Shown here: positions 47,495 to 58,389 of the stretch, one piece after another
Position numbering within the stretch: position 1 is the stretch's first letter
Layout of the letters: every line of letters begins with the position of its first letter
Source of the DNA: Hydrangea macrophylla
Lineage: Eukaryota > Streptophyta > Magnoliopsida > Cornales > Hydrangeaceae
Direction of reading: 5' to 3'
DNA: 64,000 bases
Assembly (NCBI GenBank): GCA_033977485.1
Contig: CM066988.1
Location: 3,045,501 to 3,109,500, forward strand
Notes under the pieces: model-generated
What the model saw: only the letters and a program-made list of their open reading frames with translations
Told to the model about the DNA's origin: nothing
Databases searched by the model: none
Translations under genes and position numbers: made by a program

Positions 47495-47499
<5 letters not shown>
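45214..47499 (+). repeat. Tekay-type solo LTR, 2286 bp
   Basis: It starts tgtaataacccaagatttt and ends gagatttggggcgttaca, the classic Tekay/Del LTR ends. Both flanks are GA-rich (gatag left, gagag right), so a duplication with one mismatch is likely. No coding frames and no PBS or PPT outside it, hence solo. A (CT)n run lies at 45554-45592. A paired block 'acctccatgtgtggggctt' / 'atctccatgtgtgggactt' is near 46218 and 46254. A cag-tcgaYtgga repeat cluster runs over 47145-47400. Confidence 0.88.
47145..47400 (+). repeat. Cluster of cagtcgaYtgga motifs in the solo LTR
   Basis: Six or more copies of (c)cagtcgaNtgga or close forms (agtcgactggat, cagtcgattgaa, cagtcgacagga, caatcgaccggg, cagtcgattgga). 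The core tcga is palindromic. Confidence 0.7.
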
Positions 47500-47542
<43 letters not shown>

Positions 47543-47600
47543 ACACACACACACACACACAGACAGAGAGAGATGGAGGAACCAGAGTTTGATGGGCTTG

Positions 47601-47653
<53 letters not shown>

Positions 47654-47709
47654 GAGACACAGAGAGGGAGAGATGGAGGAACCAGAGAGAGAGAGAGAGA
47701 GAGAGAGCT
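47500..47709. repeat. Compound (GA)n / (CA)n microsatellite
   Basis: GA at 47500-47538, CA at 47539-47561, CA at 47602-47650 and GA at 47682-47707, separated by gagatggaggaaccagag in two copies. All the ORFs on both strands here are repeat read-through. Confidence 0.93.
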
Positions 47710-48259
47710 CGTTTTCTTTTCTTTTCTTTTTTTCTTTTTTTTTCTTGGGTTCAAATGTAACAGGTCGGTGACCCGAAGTAGTAGGTAATAAGCTTCAAGG
47801 GCCAATATTACTTGAGATTGATCTAATGGTCATAATCAAGGGGGTGGATGTCATCCCCTTCAACAAGGGGGTGTATTGTAGTCTATGCAACAACATAAGA
47901 ATTCATGCATAATCTTCAAACCTTCCATTTATACTATTTGTGCATACAGATTAGTTTATACACAATTTGACTAAGGTTAAAAGAAATTGGGGAATTTTTC
48001 CTTCCAAGTTGGGCTGAGATTAACTTTGAAGCTCCACATGAGAATTAACAATCTAACCCAAAAGCCAATGGCTTCAAAATGTTGGTTACCCATCTAAGGC
48101 TTTGTTTGGTCTGCGGATTCTTTTAAGGACAAAAAAAAAAAAAAAAACAGGAAGAGAAACTAATTCCCTTGCGTTTTCTCCATACGTAAATACCGGGGGT
48201 GGAGGCGTAGGGACTGGTGGGGTTGGAGCTGGTAATAAGTCTTTTTTTTTTTTTTTTGT
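47710..48259. other. Low-complexity stretch, no gene
   Basis: T-rich (47711-47745), poly-A (48128-48148) and poly-T (48242-48258) runs flank otherwise unremarkable sequence. The poly-T is the likely tail of the minus-strand LINE that follows. Confidence 0.6.
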
Positions 48260-48389
48260 TAAAGAAGATTGACGCCACAAAAGAACAATCAGCCAATGCC
48301 CAAAGCAGGGAAGGCATTGAAGATCAGGGGGGAATATCCACTTCCCAAGACAAAGGCAACTCTCCCTTACAAGCAGCAGAGGCAACCTA

Positions 48390-48948
48390 ATGAGTCACCA
48401 CATTAGCCTTGCGGTTGATGTGAGAAAAGGCGGCATTCCTGAACCAGTTAGACAAGGACAAGATGTCCTGACAGAATCTTCCATGGAGACGAAAGAGGGA
48501 GGGTGTTAATAGCCTAAATTTAGCACCAAAGCATCTGATTCAAAAATCAAGTAGGAAAAACCTTGCTTCTTGGCCAAGCACACCACCACGATCTCTAAGG
48601 GCCAAAGCTTCACCCCCCTCAATAGCTGAACAACAATGGTGCCTTGAGCTCGCACTGCCAACCATATAACCCAAATTATTTCGAGCGATAATAGCTGTCG
48701 TGGCCTGATGAGATGAATGTTGTGTCACAATTAATTTTCATAAGATCAGTACGCGGTGGATTCCAAACGGTAGGCACAGCTAACGAGGATTTCCTAGTGC
48801 AAGCTTTGTAGCCACACACAGCATTAAGAAATTATGTCTGAGACATTAGAGAGGCTCTCCAGATGGTGAGCTCTCAATATTCCTGCTCTTCCAGATAAAC
48901 CAACAAACGTAGGCAAGAAGAGATGGCTCTTTGTCAAAAGGCTACTTA
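48390..48948 (-). pseudogene. LINE RNase H-like (RVT_3) remnant
   Basis: The - strand has PPRTDLMKINCDT followed, after a shift, by ATTAIIARNNLGYMVGSASS and EGGEALALRDRG, the K.N.D, ARN..G and E..AL blocks of plant LINE RNase H. A Harbinger-type MITE interrupts the region upstream at 48949. Confidence 0.68.
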
Positions 48949-49345
48949 GAGCAACCACAGTGGACACTTTGAGTGCCACTTTTGTGTCAGACGCTATGAA
49001 TAGAGTAGAAATAACGCTTGCACTGGACAAGCTAAAGAAGTTGCTAAAGTATGGGTCGTACTGTCAGATTTTAACACACCTCCAACTGTGACCAGCAACT
49101 TAACACGCCGAATTGACAAAAAAATCAATTAAATAATGAATTGTTACCAATTAAATAATGAATTGTTACCATTAGCTACTTGGATTTTTATTTTTTTAAG
49201 AAATTTTGGTCATGGCTTAACACATCCATAGTGACCTCTTTTGTATAGGCTGTCAGACTTTAATAAAAAGTGGCAATAAATGTCCACATGGTGGTGTATT
49301 AAACATTTTAGTGAGTTCACTTTAGGATCTCCATAACAGATGCTC
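48949..49345. mobile_element. PIF/Harbinger-type MITE, 397 bp
   Basis: The left end is GAGCAACCACAGTGGAC. The right end in reverse complement is GAGCATCTGTTATGGAG. TTA target duplication on both sides (48946-48948 and 49346-49348) is the PIF/Harbinger signature. Non-coding, inserted in the LINE. Confidence 0.75.
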
Positions 49346-49513
49346 TTAGGAGCTTTAGTGGCATTGATAGAGCATAATAGGGTTTAGAGACCAATCTCCA
49401 GGCTTGCTTGGCAACAAGAGAATTATATATTCATATTCATAGCAACTAAATCACGAAATGTCGAAATCCCATTCCACCTTCAATTTTCTTTTTAGTTGAA
49501 GTGCTATAGTTCA

Positions 49514-50192
49514 CCCAGGCGTATACAAGGGTGGGCTGACCTGGGCTATAGCCCACTCCAAAATTTTTAAGTCATTTGTTAATTTTACATTCTTGCCCAG
49601 CCCATCATTAATTAATACACATTTTTGCTCAGCCTAGCCCACCCCTCATCAATACATTACCATTTGACTACCCAAATAATATGATTCCAGCCCAACCCAT
49701 CTAACTTTGCTTAGCCTAGCCCAGCCTCTTGAGCATTTACATTAGCTCAGTCTAGCCCATTTCTAACCCAGCCCATATTTATGATGTTGTTTGTTACTTC
49801 AAAATCAATTTGATGGTTCTAGCCCACTCCATATTTGCATACCATTTGTTTTGGTTTTTGTTTTTCTTTTTGTTTTGGTTTTTCCTTTTCTCTCTGCTTC
49901 TGGCTTGTAATTTATTAAATATTTATGTAAACTATAAAACGACAAGAAGCAAAAGTAAATTATAATATTTATGATGCAAAAATTCAGAAAACATGCATAA
50001 ATAAACCCAAATGTCTTTTATTAACTCTTAAAAGTTAAAACGACAAGAATCAATAACATTTATGTGCAAAATTTCAGAATATATGCATAAATAGATCCAA
50101 AAAAATTATTCGGAGTGTCGCCCCCAAACCCTTGTGGCCCACACTACATGTATTTCCAGCCCACCCCAATCTAGCATCCTGGATACGCCCTT
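49514..50192. mobile_element. hAT-like non-autonomous element
   Basis: The left end reads caggcgtatacaagggtggg and the right end, in reverse complement, caagggcgtatccaggatgc. Both ends continue into gtgggctgg/gtgggctga. The interior is rich in cagcccagcc / tagcccac phrases without ORFs. An 8 bp target duplication was not confirmed. The CAGG.CGTATCCAGG style of end is common in plant hAT MITEs. Confidence 0.55.
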
Positions 50193-50224
50193 GCACCCAC
50201 TGAATATTTTTTTCTCACACGCTT

Positions 50225-51447
50225 CCGTTGTTCCACCAAAATCTAGCTGCTGACGTTGATGGATTGGCCAAGGGAGATAGGAAATTTGAAGGTGGACGTG
50301 GTTTAAGATGGGATAGCTTGAAGTACTGCTGTAATCAAAACTTCCTTCCCAACTGCAGACAAAAGTTTTTCAGTCCACCCATCAATTTTGGAATTGACTC
50401 TCTCCACAAGCTTAGGAATTCTGGCCGAGTTTGAGAGAGCAATCTGTAAATGAATAGGGGTATTCGGACTGAAGCATATGCAGGAGCAGGACTTATTGAG
50501 ATTAATTTGCTGGCTGGAGGCATAGCAATATCTGTTCCAGCACATCCATGATTGCCTCATATATTCAGCCAGAGAAAATATGGAAATGGTCAAGGTTGGA
50601 CTTCGATCTTCTGGACAGCTTTAGACCTGAAATTAAATTGTTAGTAACAGCATGATTCATTAGGGTTGTAAGAGTCTGTAAGGACAACAACAAATAAAGG
50701 AGGGAGAGAGGCGGTCCCCTTGCCTCACCCTCTTTTGAGGGGTGAAGAAAGGCAAATGTTCAATATTAACAACCAGGCTATAAGAAACTGTTCCAATGCA
50801 TTGCATGATGAGAGCCACCCACTGAGGTGAGAACTCACATTTTTAGCTGAACAGCCTCCCAGAAATCCCACACGTTTCTGTCGTATGCTTTATTCATATC
50901 GAGCTTTAGCACAATTTTTCCCTTTCCTCAAAAAATGGAAAACCTCTTGAGCAACGAAAATATTTTCCTGAATTTGCCTCCCGGGGATGAAAGCACTTTG
51001 GTTGGGAATTAGAAGAAATGATGGAGTCAATCAGAGGTTTAAGTCTATTCACAAGGATTTTTGAAAAGATTTTTGGAATCGGCACAATGTTAGTCTGGTT
51101 TATACTTTTGAGCAGAAAACAATAGGTAAAAAATAAAAATAAAATAAAAAAAAATAAAAACTGTTTACAGCCCGGAAGATGTCTTCCCCTACTATAGACC
51201 AATATTTGTGAAAGAAAGGTCAGGGAAGCCGTCCGGACCTGGAGGTTTAAGGGCTTCCATATCAAAAACTCCTTGTTTAACTTCCTCTCTATCCAGGGGT
51301 TTTTTAGGAGCTCATCATTCAGAGAAGTTCTTGTTGCTGCTAGCTTTATGCTCTATAAGCTGCAGAATAGGGGAGAAGTCTCTGGGACCCTCAGATGAAT
51401 ACATACGGTGGTTGCATGAAGAAAATTTAGGAATTTTGGTCACAACC
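50225..51447 (-). pseudogene. LINE reverse transcriptase remnant
   Basis: Blocks on the - strand: LKPPGPDGFPDLSF (near 51250-51210), IPKIFSKILVNRLKPLIDSI (near 51085-51025), an AFIPGRQI-like region broken by a shift (near 51000), FSPNTPIHL (50470-50440) and KIDGWTEKLLSAVGKEVLIT (50400-50340). The YADD catalytic block was not seen, because the sequence around 50650-50750 is degraded. The N-terminal end abuts the insertion at 51448. Confidence 0.82.
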
Positions 51448-52765
51448 CAGTGGTGGCTTAACCATAAAAACAACTTAGGCCATCGCCTAAGACCCCCAAA
51501 AAATTAAGGCCCCTCTTTTTTTATACATTTAATATATAATGTTACATTCTTATCAAAAAGGGAAAAAATCAATTAGTACTTGCCTTTAAAAGAAAAAAAG
51601 AAAAGTAAAGAAAAGTCCCCTATTGATTGTAACCAACTACAATACATATATTCCTAAAAAACGATACATCTATTCCTATCCTAAAGGCCCATAACATTTC
51701 ATTTCCTCTTTAACTTCAAGCCTATCATAAAACAAAAAAGAGAAAAAATGGTATGATTTTTTATCCAAAGTCTTCAGAGAAATTTTACGAGAAATGATGA
51801 ACACATCAATTTGAAATATTAAAAGTTATTTAGAAAAAAAACCTAGATTTTATTTATTTATTATTATTTTATTTTTTTATACTGAAAAAACAATATTCTT
51901 AACAATACTTGTAAGTGTCACTTCCATGTAAAGAAGGATTACAAAACTAGAATTGATAAGATAACCATGTTGCAGGAGAGATTAAAAAGATTAGCATATT
52001 ATCGGATGAAAAGAAAATTTTAAAAAAATTTCAATATAAAACGTTATTACTTTTGCATTTCAAAAGGCGAGAAAATTTGATTTTAAATAGTATTTAATTA
52101 AAAATAATATATAGTTATTAACATATGAAAATATTTTAAAGCCCCATTTTAATTCTTCGCCAAAGGCCCCAAAATGTGTATTCTTCTAGACTTGGGTCCA
52201 GGTACAGAAGGGGCAAGGGGGGACTCAAGCCCCTCCTTGGTTTTGGAAGAATTCCATATATACCCTACAAAAAATATATATTTTTACACTTAATTCCATG
52301 TTTTATTAGTATTGGGTTCCTGAAAAATTCTACAAGACACCAAGTATGATACATACAATTTCTTGGTCTCAATTTGTAGTAACAATGTGTCCTTTTGTTG
52401 TACCTTTGGTGCCAGTCAGTATTAACTTTTTTAATGTGCCATTTGCTAGTAATTATTAGGTGCTATTTGGTAGTAACTATTAGGTGCCATTTGTTAGTTA
52501 CAATTTTATAATTGGTAGCAAAAGATCTTACGGTATTGTAATTGAGATATATGTATCATAAAATTGTAGAAGATTTCTTGAATTTCCATTTTAATTTTTA
52601 TAGCTTTAGCTTAAGTATATTATCTACTGCAAAAATATTTATAAATAGACCAAGAAATAAAAAATCACCAACCCCCGTAATCTCAGCTACCCCAAGTACA
52701 ACTTCTTGATTTTCCCCTACCACCTCCCCCCCCCCCCCTTCAAGTTTCTGCATCCGTCCTTGCTT
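51448..52765. mobile_element. Non-coding insertion(s) in the LINE, hAT-like composite
   Basis: The LINE frame breaks at 51447 and resumes after 52765. The insert starts cagtggtggcttaacc and contains mirrored 'ggccatcgcctaagaccccc' and 'ttcgccaaaggccccaaaa' blocks (to ~52185). A second unit follows with 'cagaaggggcaagggggg' at ~52205 and, in reverse at ~52735, a G-rich block (ccccccccccc) next to ctgcatccgtcc. It may be two adjacent MITEs. No clean target duplication was seen. Confidence 0.45.
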
Positions 52766-53660
52766 GAGTCACCCTTATCGGAATTTTGGATTCCCATTAA
52801 GTTTCTTCTTGAGATCTTCAATTTCAATCTTTGAGTTTCTGAATCTTGATTTGCTCTGCCTGAACTATGTGACTTGAATTCCAACTGTGTTGAACTTTAG
52901 CTTCACACTCATTGTCTTCAGCCCAGTATGCTTAAAATCGAAACCTTCTGGCCACTTTCGTAGTTGGAGGGACGAGGGTAAGGACTACGGGAGAGTCCTC
53001 TGACCCAATTGCAGGTAGAGCTTCCCCAGTAGCATTAGGATAGATAGATCTGCCTCCACTCCCAATTAGCAAGAATTCTGTCCAGTTTCTCCTTGATGTT
53101 ATTAGCATTGTCCCCTCTCTTATTTCACCAAGTATATTTGCACCCCTTCATCTCGATGTCAATAAGCCGCTTAGCTTGATTCAAAAAGTTTCTGAAATTC
53201 TTCATTTTGTAGAGGGCTTTCCCCCGAGCTTATTCTTTCTCATCCATAAACAGACCATCATTAAAGTCCCCCATACAAAGCCAGGCTGAACCGTAGACAT
53301 CATTAGAGTTCCCTGAATAAATCCAAAGACGACTTCTATCTTGGTACGATGGACAGCCATAAATGAATGTGAGTCTCCAACAAGATTTGTGGCCATTCCT
53401 ATAAGAACTTGTTATGATCAACCACCTCAATCTTGATGTCCTTTTTCCACATCAGAATTAGACCTCCAGAAAGCCCTGCACGAGGAACAATATACACAGT
53501 CAAAATTTATGGATCTTCCAACTTTCTCAATTTTCTTGTCTCTCATCTTGGATTCTAGAAAGCAAAGAACCATGGGATTTTTAAGGACGCAAAGGTCCTT
53601 CAATGCCCGAACTGTCAAGGGATTTCCCTTGACAGTTCAAGCATATGAGCGTCATTGGTT
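52766..53660 (-). pseudogene. LINE endonuclease (EEP domain) remnant
   Basis: The start reads MTLICLNCQG on the - strand, then LTVRALKDLCVLKNPMVLCF, LESKMRDKKIEKVGRSINFD and WLCMGDFNDGL (the GDFN motif), then CKYTW and LDRILANWEW. These are the standard blocks of the LINE endonuclease. Several frame changes occur (near 53630, 53430 and 53230). A coiled-coil-like stretch at 52766-52870 corresponds to the linker before RT. Confidence 0.82.
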
Positions 53661-53873
53661 ACCTTGGGGCTGATATGGAACAGCCACCGGATCCCTACTC
53701 AAGGTGATTAAATCTGCCTCTTGGGCTTGAGAAAGGGAGAACATTTCATCACAATTTACTGTTACCTCTACCAGGTTTTCCTCCATAATGCCAACTTCTT
53801 TCTTGCTTCTGCTTGTGAACTTTCGGATCTTGATGGATTTTCTATTTTTTTTTGTCTCTTCTTCATATTCCAC

Positions 53874-54336
53874 ACGAGGGGTTTCTGGGGATTTTGTTAT
53901 GAGGGGTTCATTCAGGATGTGGGATTTGGTGATTGGAATGCATTAGGCAACCTGACCTTGACGGGCACAGATTCTTGGCCAAGTGTCCTGATAACAATGA
54001 GAATTTGCCTTCTCTTCAGTTCAATGCTAAAACTTGAACACCACAAGCACATAAAAGGGAATAAATCAAATTGACTCATTTTTTGCTAAGTACGTACTTC
54101 AATTTGGGCAGAGCAAAGCACAAGTGATCATCAACAAACATATACAGCAGCAACAAAGTATTGAATTGCCTAAAGGCTTTGAATTACGTAATATATATTT
54201 GTATTTCAGACCTCAAAGGCTACAACTATTTATCAATCAACAGATTTATATGTCATTTTCTTAAAAATGCAATGAAATGATATGAGAATTGATACAATTG
54301 GTTTATGAATCTGAACAAGACTTTGGACCATTTGTT
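53874..54336. other. 3' flank of OTP84-like gene
   Basis: No gene. The ORF on the + strand (53721-54074) is antisense to the LINE and has no domain. The stretch should contain the OTP84 3' UTR, but a polyadenylation signal was not assigned. Confidence 0.5.
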
Positions 54337-57054
54337 TCACCAATAATCCCCACAGGAGCAAGTTCCATCTTTAAAATGATGGAACCTCCTAACATCCCTT
54401 ACTATTATCTCCCTCTCCACGATCTTGGAAATAAACTTGGTAGCAATATGGCAATCATTACACACTCTAAGGTTTTTAGCAACTCTAATAGTAGTACCCG
54501 GGGGCGTATTGAGTATACCAAACGCTATTGCTAGTTTCTCACTATGACCACACAACAAATTCTCCTTTTCCTCCTCATCAACATTGTGAAGAACACAAGA
54601 AGTATCGGGAACATAACCCTCTTTTCTCATTCTCTCCGACAATGTCTCAAGGAAGCTATGGAGTTTCTCGCTTTGAGCATGTGATGCATCACCGGCCATG
54701 AACTTCTGTACCTCATCGCCAAACTCAATCCAACTACACCCGGGTTCCTTTCTCACCCCCATTTCCTTCATGTTCTTTCGAACCTCCGTTGCCTTTTCCC
54801 AAAGCCCACTAGACGAATATATATTAGAAAGTAGAACGTAATGGCTAGCAACATTGGGCTCCAAGTCAAAAAGACTCTTGGCCGCAATTTCCCCAAGTTC
54901 TACATTTCGGTGAATCCGACAAGCACCAAGTAAGCTACTCCACGCACCTACTTTGTCAAAATCGCGAGGCATAGAGTTGATGAGTTCGTAGGCTTCCACC
55001 AATTGACCGGCTCGACCAAGCAAATCTACCAAACAAGCGTAATGATCAGAGTTGGGCTCAATTCCATAGTCATCTTTCATTTGATAGAACAAGTTTCGTC
55101 CATCATTCACCATCCCGGAGTGACTACAAGCCGCGAAAATTGCAATGAAAGTAACCACGTTAGGTTTGACTTCCCCTACCATGCTCTTAAAAAGTGTAAA
55201 GGCTTCCTCTCCTTTTCCGTGCATCCCATAAGCCATAACTATTACATTCCATGTAATTACATTTCTATTTGGCATTCCATCAAAAACACTCCTAGATATG
55301 ATCAAGCAACCACATTTTGCATACATGTCAACCAACGCACTTCCAACTGTAACGTCTGTCGCGAAAGCGTTTCTAATGGCGTAAGCATGTATCTCTTTTC
55401 CTTTTGCCAGTGCTGCAAGGGCAGCACAACCGGGAAGGGTTGTCATGAGTGTTATTGAATTTGGTTTACAAGGAACTCTTTTTCCATCATCGTTTCCATA
55501 ATTGTCCTTTTTCATCACTGCTTCTACTCTTTGCATCTCGTGTAGCATAACAAGTGCTCTTTCGTAGTGGCCACAAATAACGTACCCGGTAATCATTGTA
55601 TTCCATGAAACTATATCTCTACTCTCCATGCTATCAAATATATTTCTTGCAATTCCAATCTTCCCAATCCTAGAGTACATGTCCATAAGTGCATTCTGCA
55701 CATACTGGTCCCTTTCGAAACCCATCTTCACTACATACCCATGCATAACTTCTTTATCGGAGAATGCTTCACAGTGTACGCAAGCCGGCAATACACTTGC
55801 CATTGTGGTGGGATTAGGGAAAAGCCCCGAGACCTCAACCATTTCCATGAATAGTGCCAAGGCCTTCTCATAAAACCCATTTTGTGTGTAACCTGCAAGC
55901 ATAGCATTCCAAAGCCCAAGTCTTCTATCCAATACACCATCAAAGACTCTACGCCCACTTTCAACTTCTCGGCAATTGCAATACATATCGACTAAAGCAC
56001 TACCCACAAACGAATTCCAAATCAAATCATCGTTTCTTAAGGCATAAGCATGAATTTCCTTGCCAATATCTAATAACTCCAAATGAGAGCATGCAGGAAG
56101 AATACTAGCAATCGTAACCCCTTCTGGTCTAAATCCTTCAATCACCATAAGACCAAAGAAGGCCAAAGCCTCATAAAATTGCTCATTCTGTGACAATGAG
56201 CTTATCATTGTGTTCCACGAAACCATATCATGATCTGCAAACAACTCGAATATAGCTTTTGAGTCTTTCATTCTTCCCAGTTTGGCATACATAGACATCA
56301 AGGCATTGTTTGTAAAAGTCTTTTTATCACCCATTCTCAAACTATAACCATGAACTTGCTTTCCAAGCCTCAACCCATCACTCTTCCTTAAATTAGAACA
56401 AGCAAGTGCCACACTCACCAAAGTAAATGAGCTGGGTTCAATTTTCTCCAACTGCATTAGACGAAACGACTCTAACGCTAACTCCCACTCGTCAAACCGA
56501 CACAACCCAGAAATCATTGAATTCCAAGAAACTTGATCTCTTTGAGGAATTCTATCAAACACTTTGAATACATCAGCAATATCTCCACATCTACCATACA
56601 AATTGACAAGGGAGTTAGATACACTTACTGATGATGACTCGTAGCCGAGTTTGACAATGGAAGCATGAATTTGCTTGCCGGAATTCAGGTCTTGGAGGCC
56701 AGTTATGGCCTTTAGAACAGCAGGGAAAGCGAAGTTGTTGGGTTGAATACCGGCGATTGTCATTTCTGTGTAGGTAGAAATAGCTTCGGCAAAGTGATTG
56801 GATCGGGTATGGGAACGAAGATCTTCGATCCATGAAGTGGCCGAGCGTGATTCTGAACTGGGTGGTTTTGAAGAGGTTTTGGAGGAGATGGTGATATTGG
56901 TGGTGGTGGTGGTGGGTTGGGGACTGGGTTTTTGGAAAGTTGGTTGGTGGGTTTGGGTTTGGGTTTGGGGAGAAGAGAGAGATTGTGAAAGTGGTGGTGG
57001 TAGAATTGGTAGAGAGAAAGTAGCAGAGAGAGGCTGAGTCCAGTAGGAGGACAT
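54337..57054 (-). CDS. OTP84: PPR-DYW protein, chloroplast RNA editing factor OTP84-like
   Basis: A 905-residue intronless frame, close in length to Arabidopsis OTP84 (At3g57430, ~890). It starts with a Ser/Thr/Pro-rich N-terminus typical of a plastid transit peptide (first ~65 residues). A long run of PLS-type PPR repeats follows (signatures [49 protein letters not shown]), then E/E+ ([11 protein letters not shown]) and a complete DYW domain with zinc-binding [10 protein letters not shown] and CNDCH, ending in Asp-Tyr-Trp. The segments [16 protein letters not shown] and [12 protein letters not shown] match the OTP84 order closely. In Arabidopsis OTP84 is needed for C-to-U editing of plastid transcripts including ndhB, ndhF and psbZ. 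The start ATG is the first of the frame. No damage was seen, in contrast to all the surrounding sequence except the Tekay gag-pol. Confidence 0.94.
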   Translation of the reverse strand: MSSYWTQPLSATFSLPILPPPLSQSLSSPQTQTQTHQPTFQKPSPQPTTTTTNITISSKTSSKPPSSESRSATSWIEDLRSHTRSNHFAEAISTYTEMTIAGIQPNNFAFPAVLKAITGLQDLNSGKQIHASIVKLGYESSSVSVSNSLVNLYGRCGDIADVFKVFDRIPQRDQVSWNSMISGLCRFDEWELALESFRLMQLEKIEPSSFTLVSVALACSNLRKSDGLRLGKQVHGYSLRMGDKKTFTNNALMSMYAKLGRMKDSKAIFELFADHDMVSWNTMISSLSQNEQFYEALAFFGLMVIEGFRPEGVTIASILPACSHLELLDIGKEIHAYALRNDDLIWNSFVGSALVDMYCNCREVESGRRVFDGVLDRRLGLWNAMLAGYTQNGFYEKALALFMEMVEVSGLFPNPTTMASVLPACVHCEAFSDKEVMHGYVVKMGFERDQYVQNALMDMYSRIGKIGIARNIFDSMESRDIVSWNTMITGYVICGHYERALVMLHEMQRVEAVMKKDNYGNDDGKRVPCKPNSITLMTTLPGCAALAALAKGKEIHAYAIRNAFATDVTVGSALVDMYAKCGCLIISRSVFDGMPNRNVITWNVIVMAYGMHGKGEEAFTLFKSMVGEVKPNVVTFIAIFAACSHSGMVNDGRNLFYQMKDDYGIEPNSDHYACLVDLLGRAGQLVEAYELINSMPRDFDKVGAWSSLLGACRIHRNVELGEIAAKSLFDLEPNVASHYVLLSNIYSSSGLWEKATEVRKNMKEMGVRKEPGCSWIEFGDEVQKFMAGDASHAQSEKLHSFLETLSERMRKEGYVPDTSCVLHNVDEEEKENLLCGHSEKLAIAFGILNTPPGTTIRVAKNLRVCNDCHIATKFISKIVEREIIVRDVRRFHHFKDGTCSCGDYW

Positions 57055-57409
57055 TGGTTGTTAAACTCTCTCTGTATAGATAATGCGTTCGTTACACAGA
57101 GACCGGGCAAACAGGTATCTGCAATGAGCTTTTAGAGGAAAGGGCAATCCTGTCTTTCTATTGTTGAACTGGTTGGTAGAACAGTCTTTTATCCGTGAGG
57201 GCAGCATTTTTGCTCACTTAGCCTCCATTGGGTGACAGTTTGACGAATTTACAATTTCAGTAATTCCATTTCATAATACGGAGTCGAAATGAGAAAGAAC
57301 AAGAAATAACAAAATGTTAAAGTTTGAAGAGCATGATGGAGATACTCCAACTTTTTGAGCGAAAATTTGCTCTTCAAAGTGACACATTGGTGTTCAGAGG
57401 TATAATTCT
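57055..57409 (-). promoter_or_regulatory. Upstream region of OTP84-like gene
   Basis: Only 355 bp separate the start codon from a copia LTR. The proximal 5' UTR is CT-rich on the coding strand (aactctctctgtatagataat region at 57064-57082). No clear TATA box was assigned. Confidence 0.4.
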
Positions 57410-57671
57410 TGTTAGATCGAAACAATCACACGCAAATAATATATGAAAAATAGAAAGATAAAGAAACACAGAGAATTTCTACGTGGTTCGACAAAGTGCT
57501 TACGTCCACACCGGAGAGCCAGAAGTTTCCACTATAAAAAACGATTAAGGGTTATATCATATATATCTCCTATAAGTAAATGACAAAATCCCCAAAATGG
57601 GCCACAGGACCCCCTCCTTGACTTTTGGGCCTAGTGTAACAGACTCATTATAATATGAGCCACACCCAACA
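57410..57671 (-). repeat. LTR of second copia element (262 bp)
   Basis: On the + strand it starts tgttagatcg and ends cacacccaaca (TG...CA). On the - strand, the tract aaggtggagat lies directly before it, as a copia PPT should. It contains ctacgtggttcgacaaagtg (57480-57499), a block common in short copia LTRs. The five bases on its left are ATTCT. The other LTR is outside the window. Confidence 0.78.
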
Positions 57672-58389
57672 ATCTCCACCTTGGCGAATATCAAGCTACC
57701 TTGAAGATCACTATTACATGCTCCACCTTGAACTAGTAGAGGGTAGGGGGTACTCCTCTTCAACAAGAAGAGACATTGATCAAGTCCAAGCAATGCTTGA
57801 ACTTTTTTTGTAATAACGGGCTTTGTCAACATATCAATAGCATTTTTCGTCGTATGAATCTTCTCCAAAAGAATATCACCAGTAGAAACCAATTCCCTTA
57901 TCTGGTGGAACCTCACATATATATGCTTAGTTCTTGCATGATATACCCTGGTTCTTCGCCAAACAAATGGCACTCTGACTATCACAATGCAACTGAACTC
58001 CACCTTGATCAACACCAAGTTCCTTGACTAAACCCTTTAATCACAAAGCTTCATTTGCAGCCTCAACTGCTGCCATATATTCTGATTCAGTTATAGATAG
58101 TGCAACAGCAGACTGTAAAGTAGACTTCCAACATATAGGCCCTCCTGCTAGTGTAAACGCATAACCTGTTATAGACCTCCTATCATCCAGATCACTAACG
58201 TAATCTGCATCTACATACCCCACAACTGAAATAGAACCCTGCTGTCTCTGAAACATAGTGCTATAATATGTTGTACCATGCGAATATCTGAAAATTCACT
58301 TCACTGTCTTCCAATGCTCTCTCACTGGATTTGCCATATATTTGCTAACTGTGCTGACTGCATATGTCAAATTAGGTCTAGTGCAAACC
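57672..58389 (-). pseudogene. Copia RNase H and pol C-terminus, split by a Tekay insertion
   Basis: On the - strand the frame reads VCTRPNLTYAVSTVSKYMAN from 58388, then VGYVDADYVSDLDDRRSITG with AFTLAGGPICWKS and ITESEYMAAVEAANEA (RNase H), then QLHCDSQSAICLA. After shifts near 58030 and 57930 it gives the pol C-terminus, STGDILLEKIHTTKNAIDML. The purine-rich tract and LTR follow. The upstream part (RT and before) is displaced beyond the Tekay element, outside this window. Confidence 0.87.

Larger units (their letters stand above)
48242..53873 (-). mobile_element. Degraded L1-type LINE, minus strand, with later insertions
   Basis: In - strand order: endonuclease from ~53660, linker, reverse transcriptase (51447-50225), downstream 'FRDLVAMN..LLAKQAW'-type segment (~49510-49370), RNase H-like region (48900-48400) and a poly-A (48258-48242). 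Order and motifs are those of plant L1-like elements. Stops and frameshifts break every segment. Insertions lie at 48949-49345, 49514-50192 and 51448-52765. Confidence 0.82.

Noticed and set aside
47450..47805. ORFs of ~95-116 residues on both strands with RERERE or CVCVCV runs
   Set aside because: They are translations of GA and CA microsatellites.
55003..55458. 151-residue plus-strand ORF
   Set aside because: It is antisense to the conserved OTP84-like coding frame and has no recognisable domain.
54337..57054. Recent PPR pseudogene or TE-captured copy
   Set aside because: The frame is intact to the DYW end with all zinc-binding residues, so it is best read as the functional locus.
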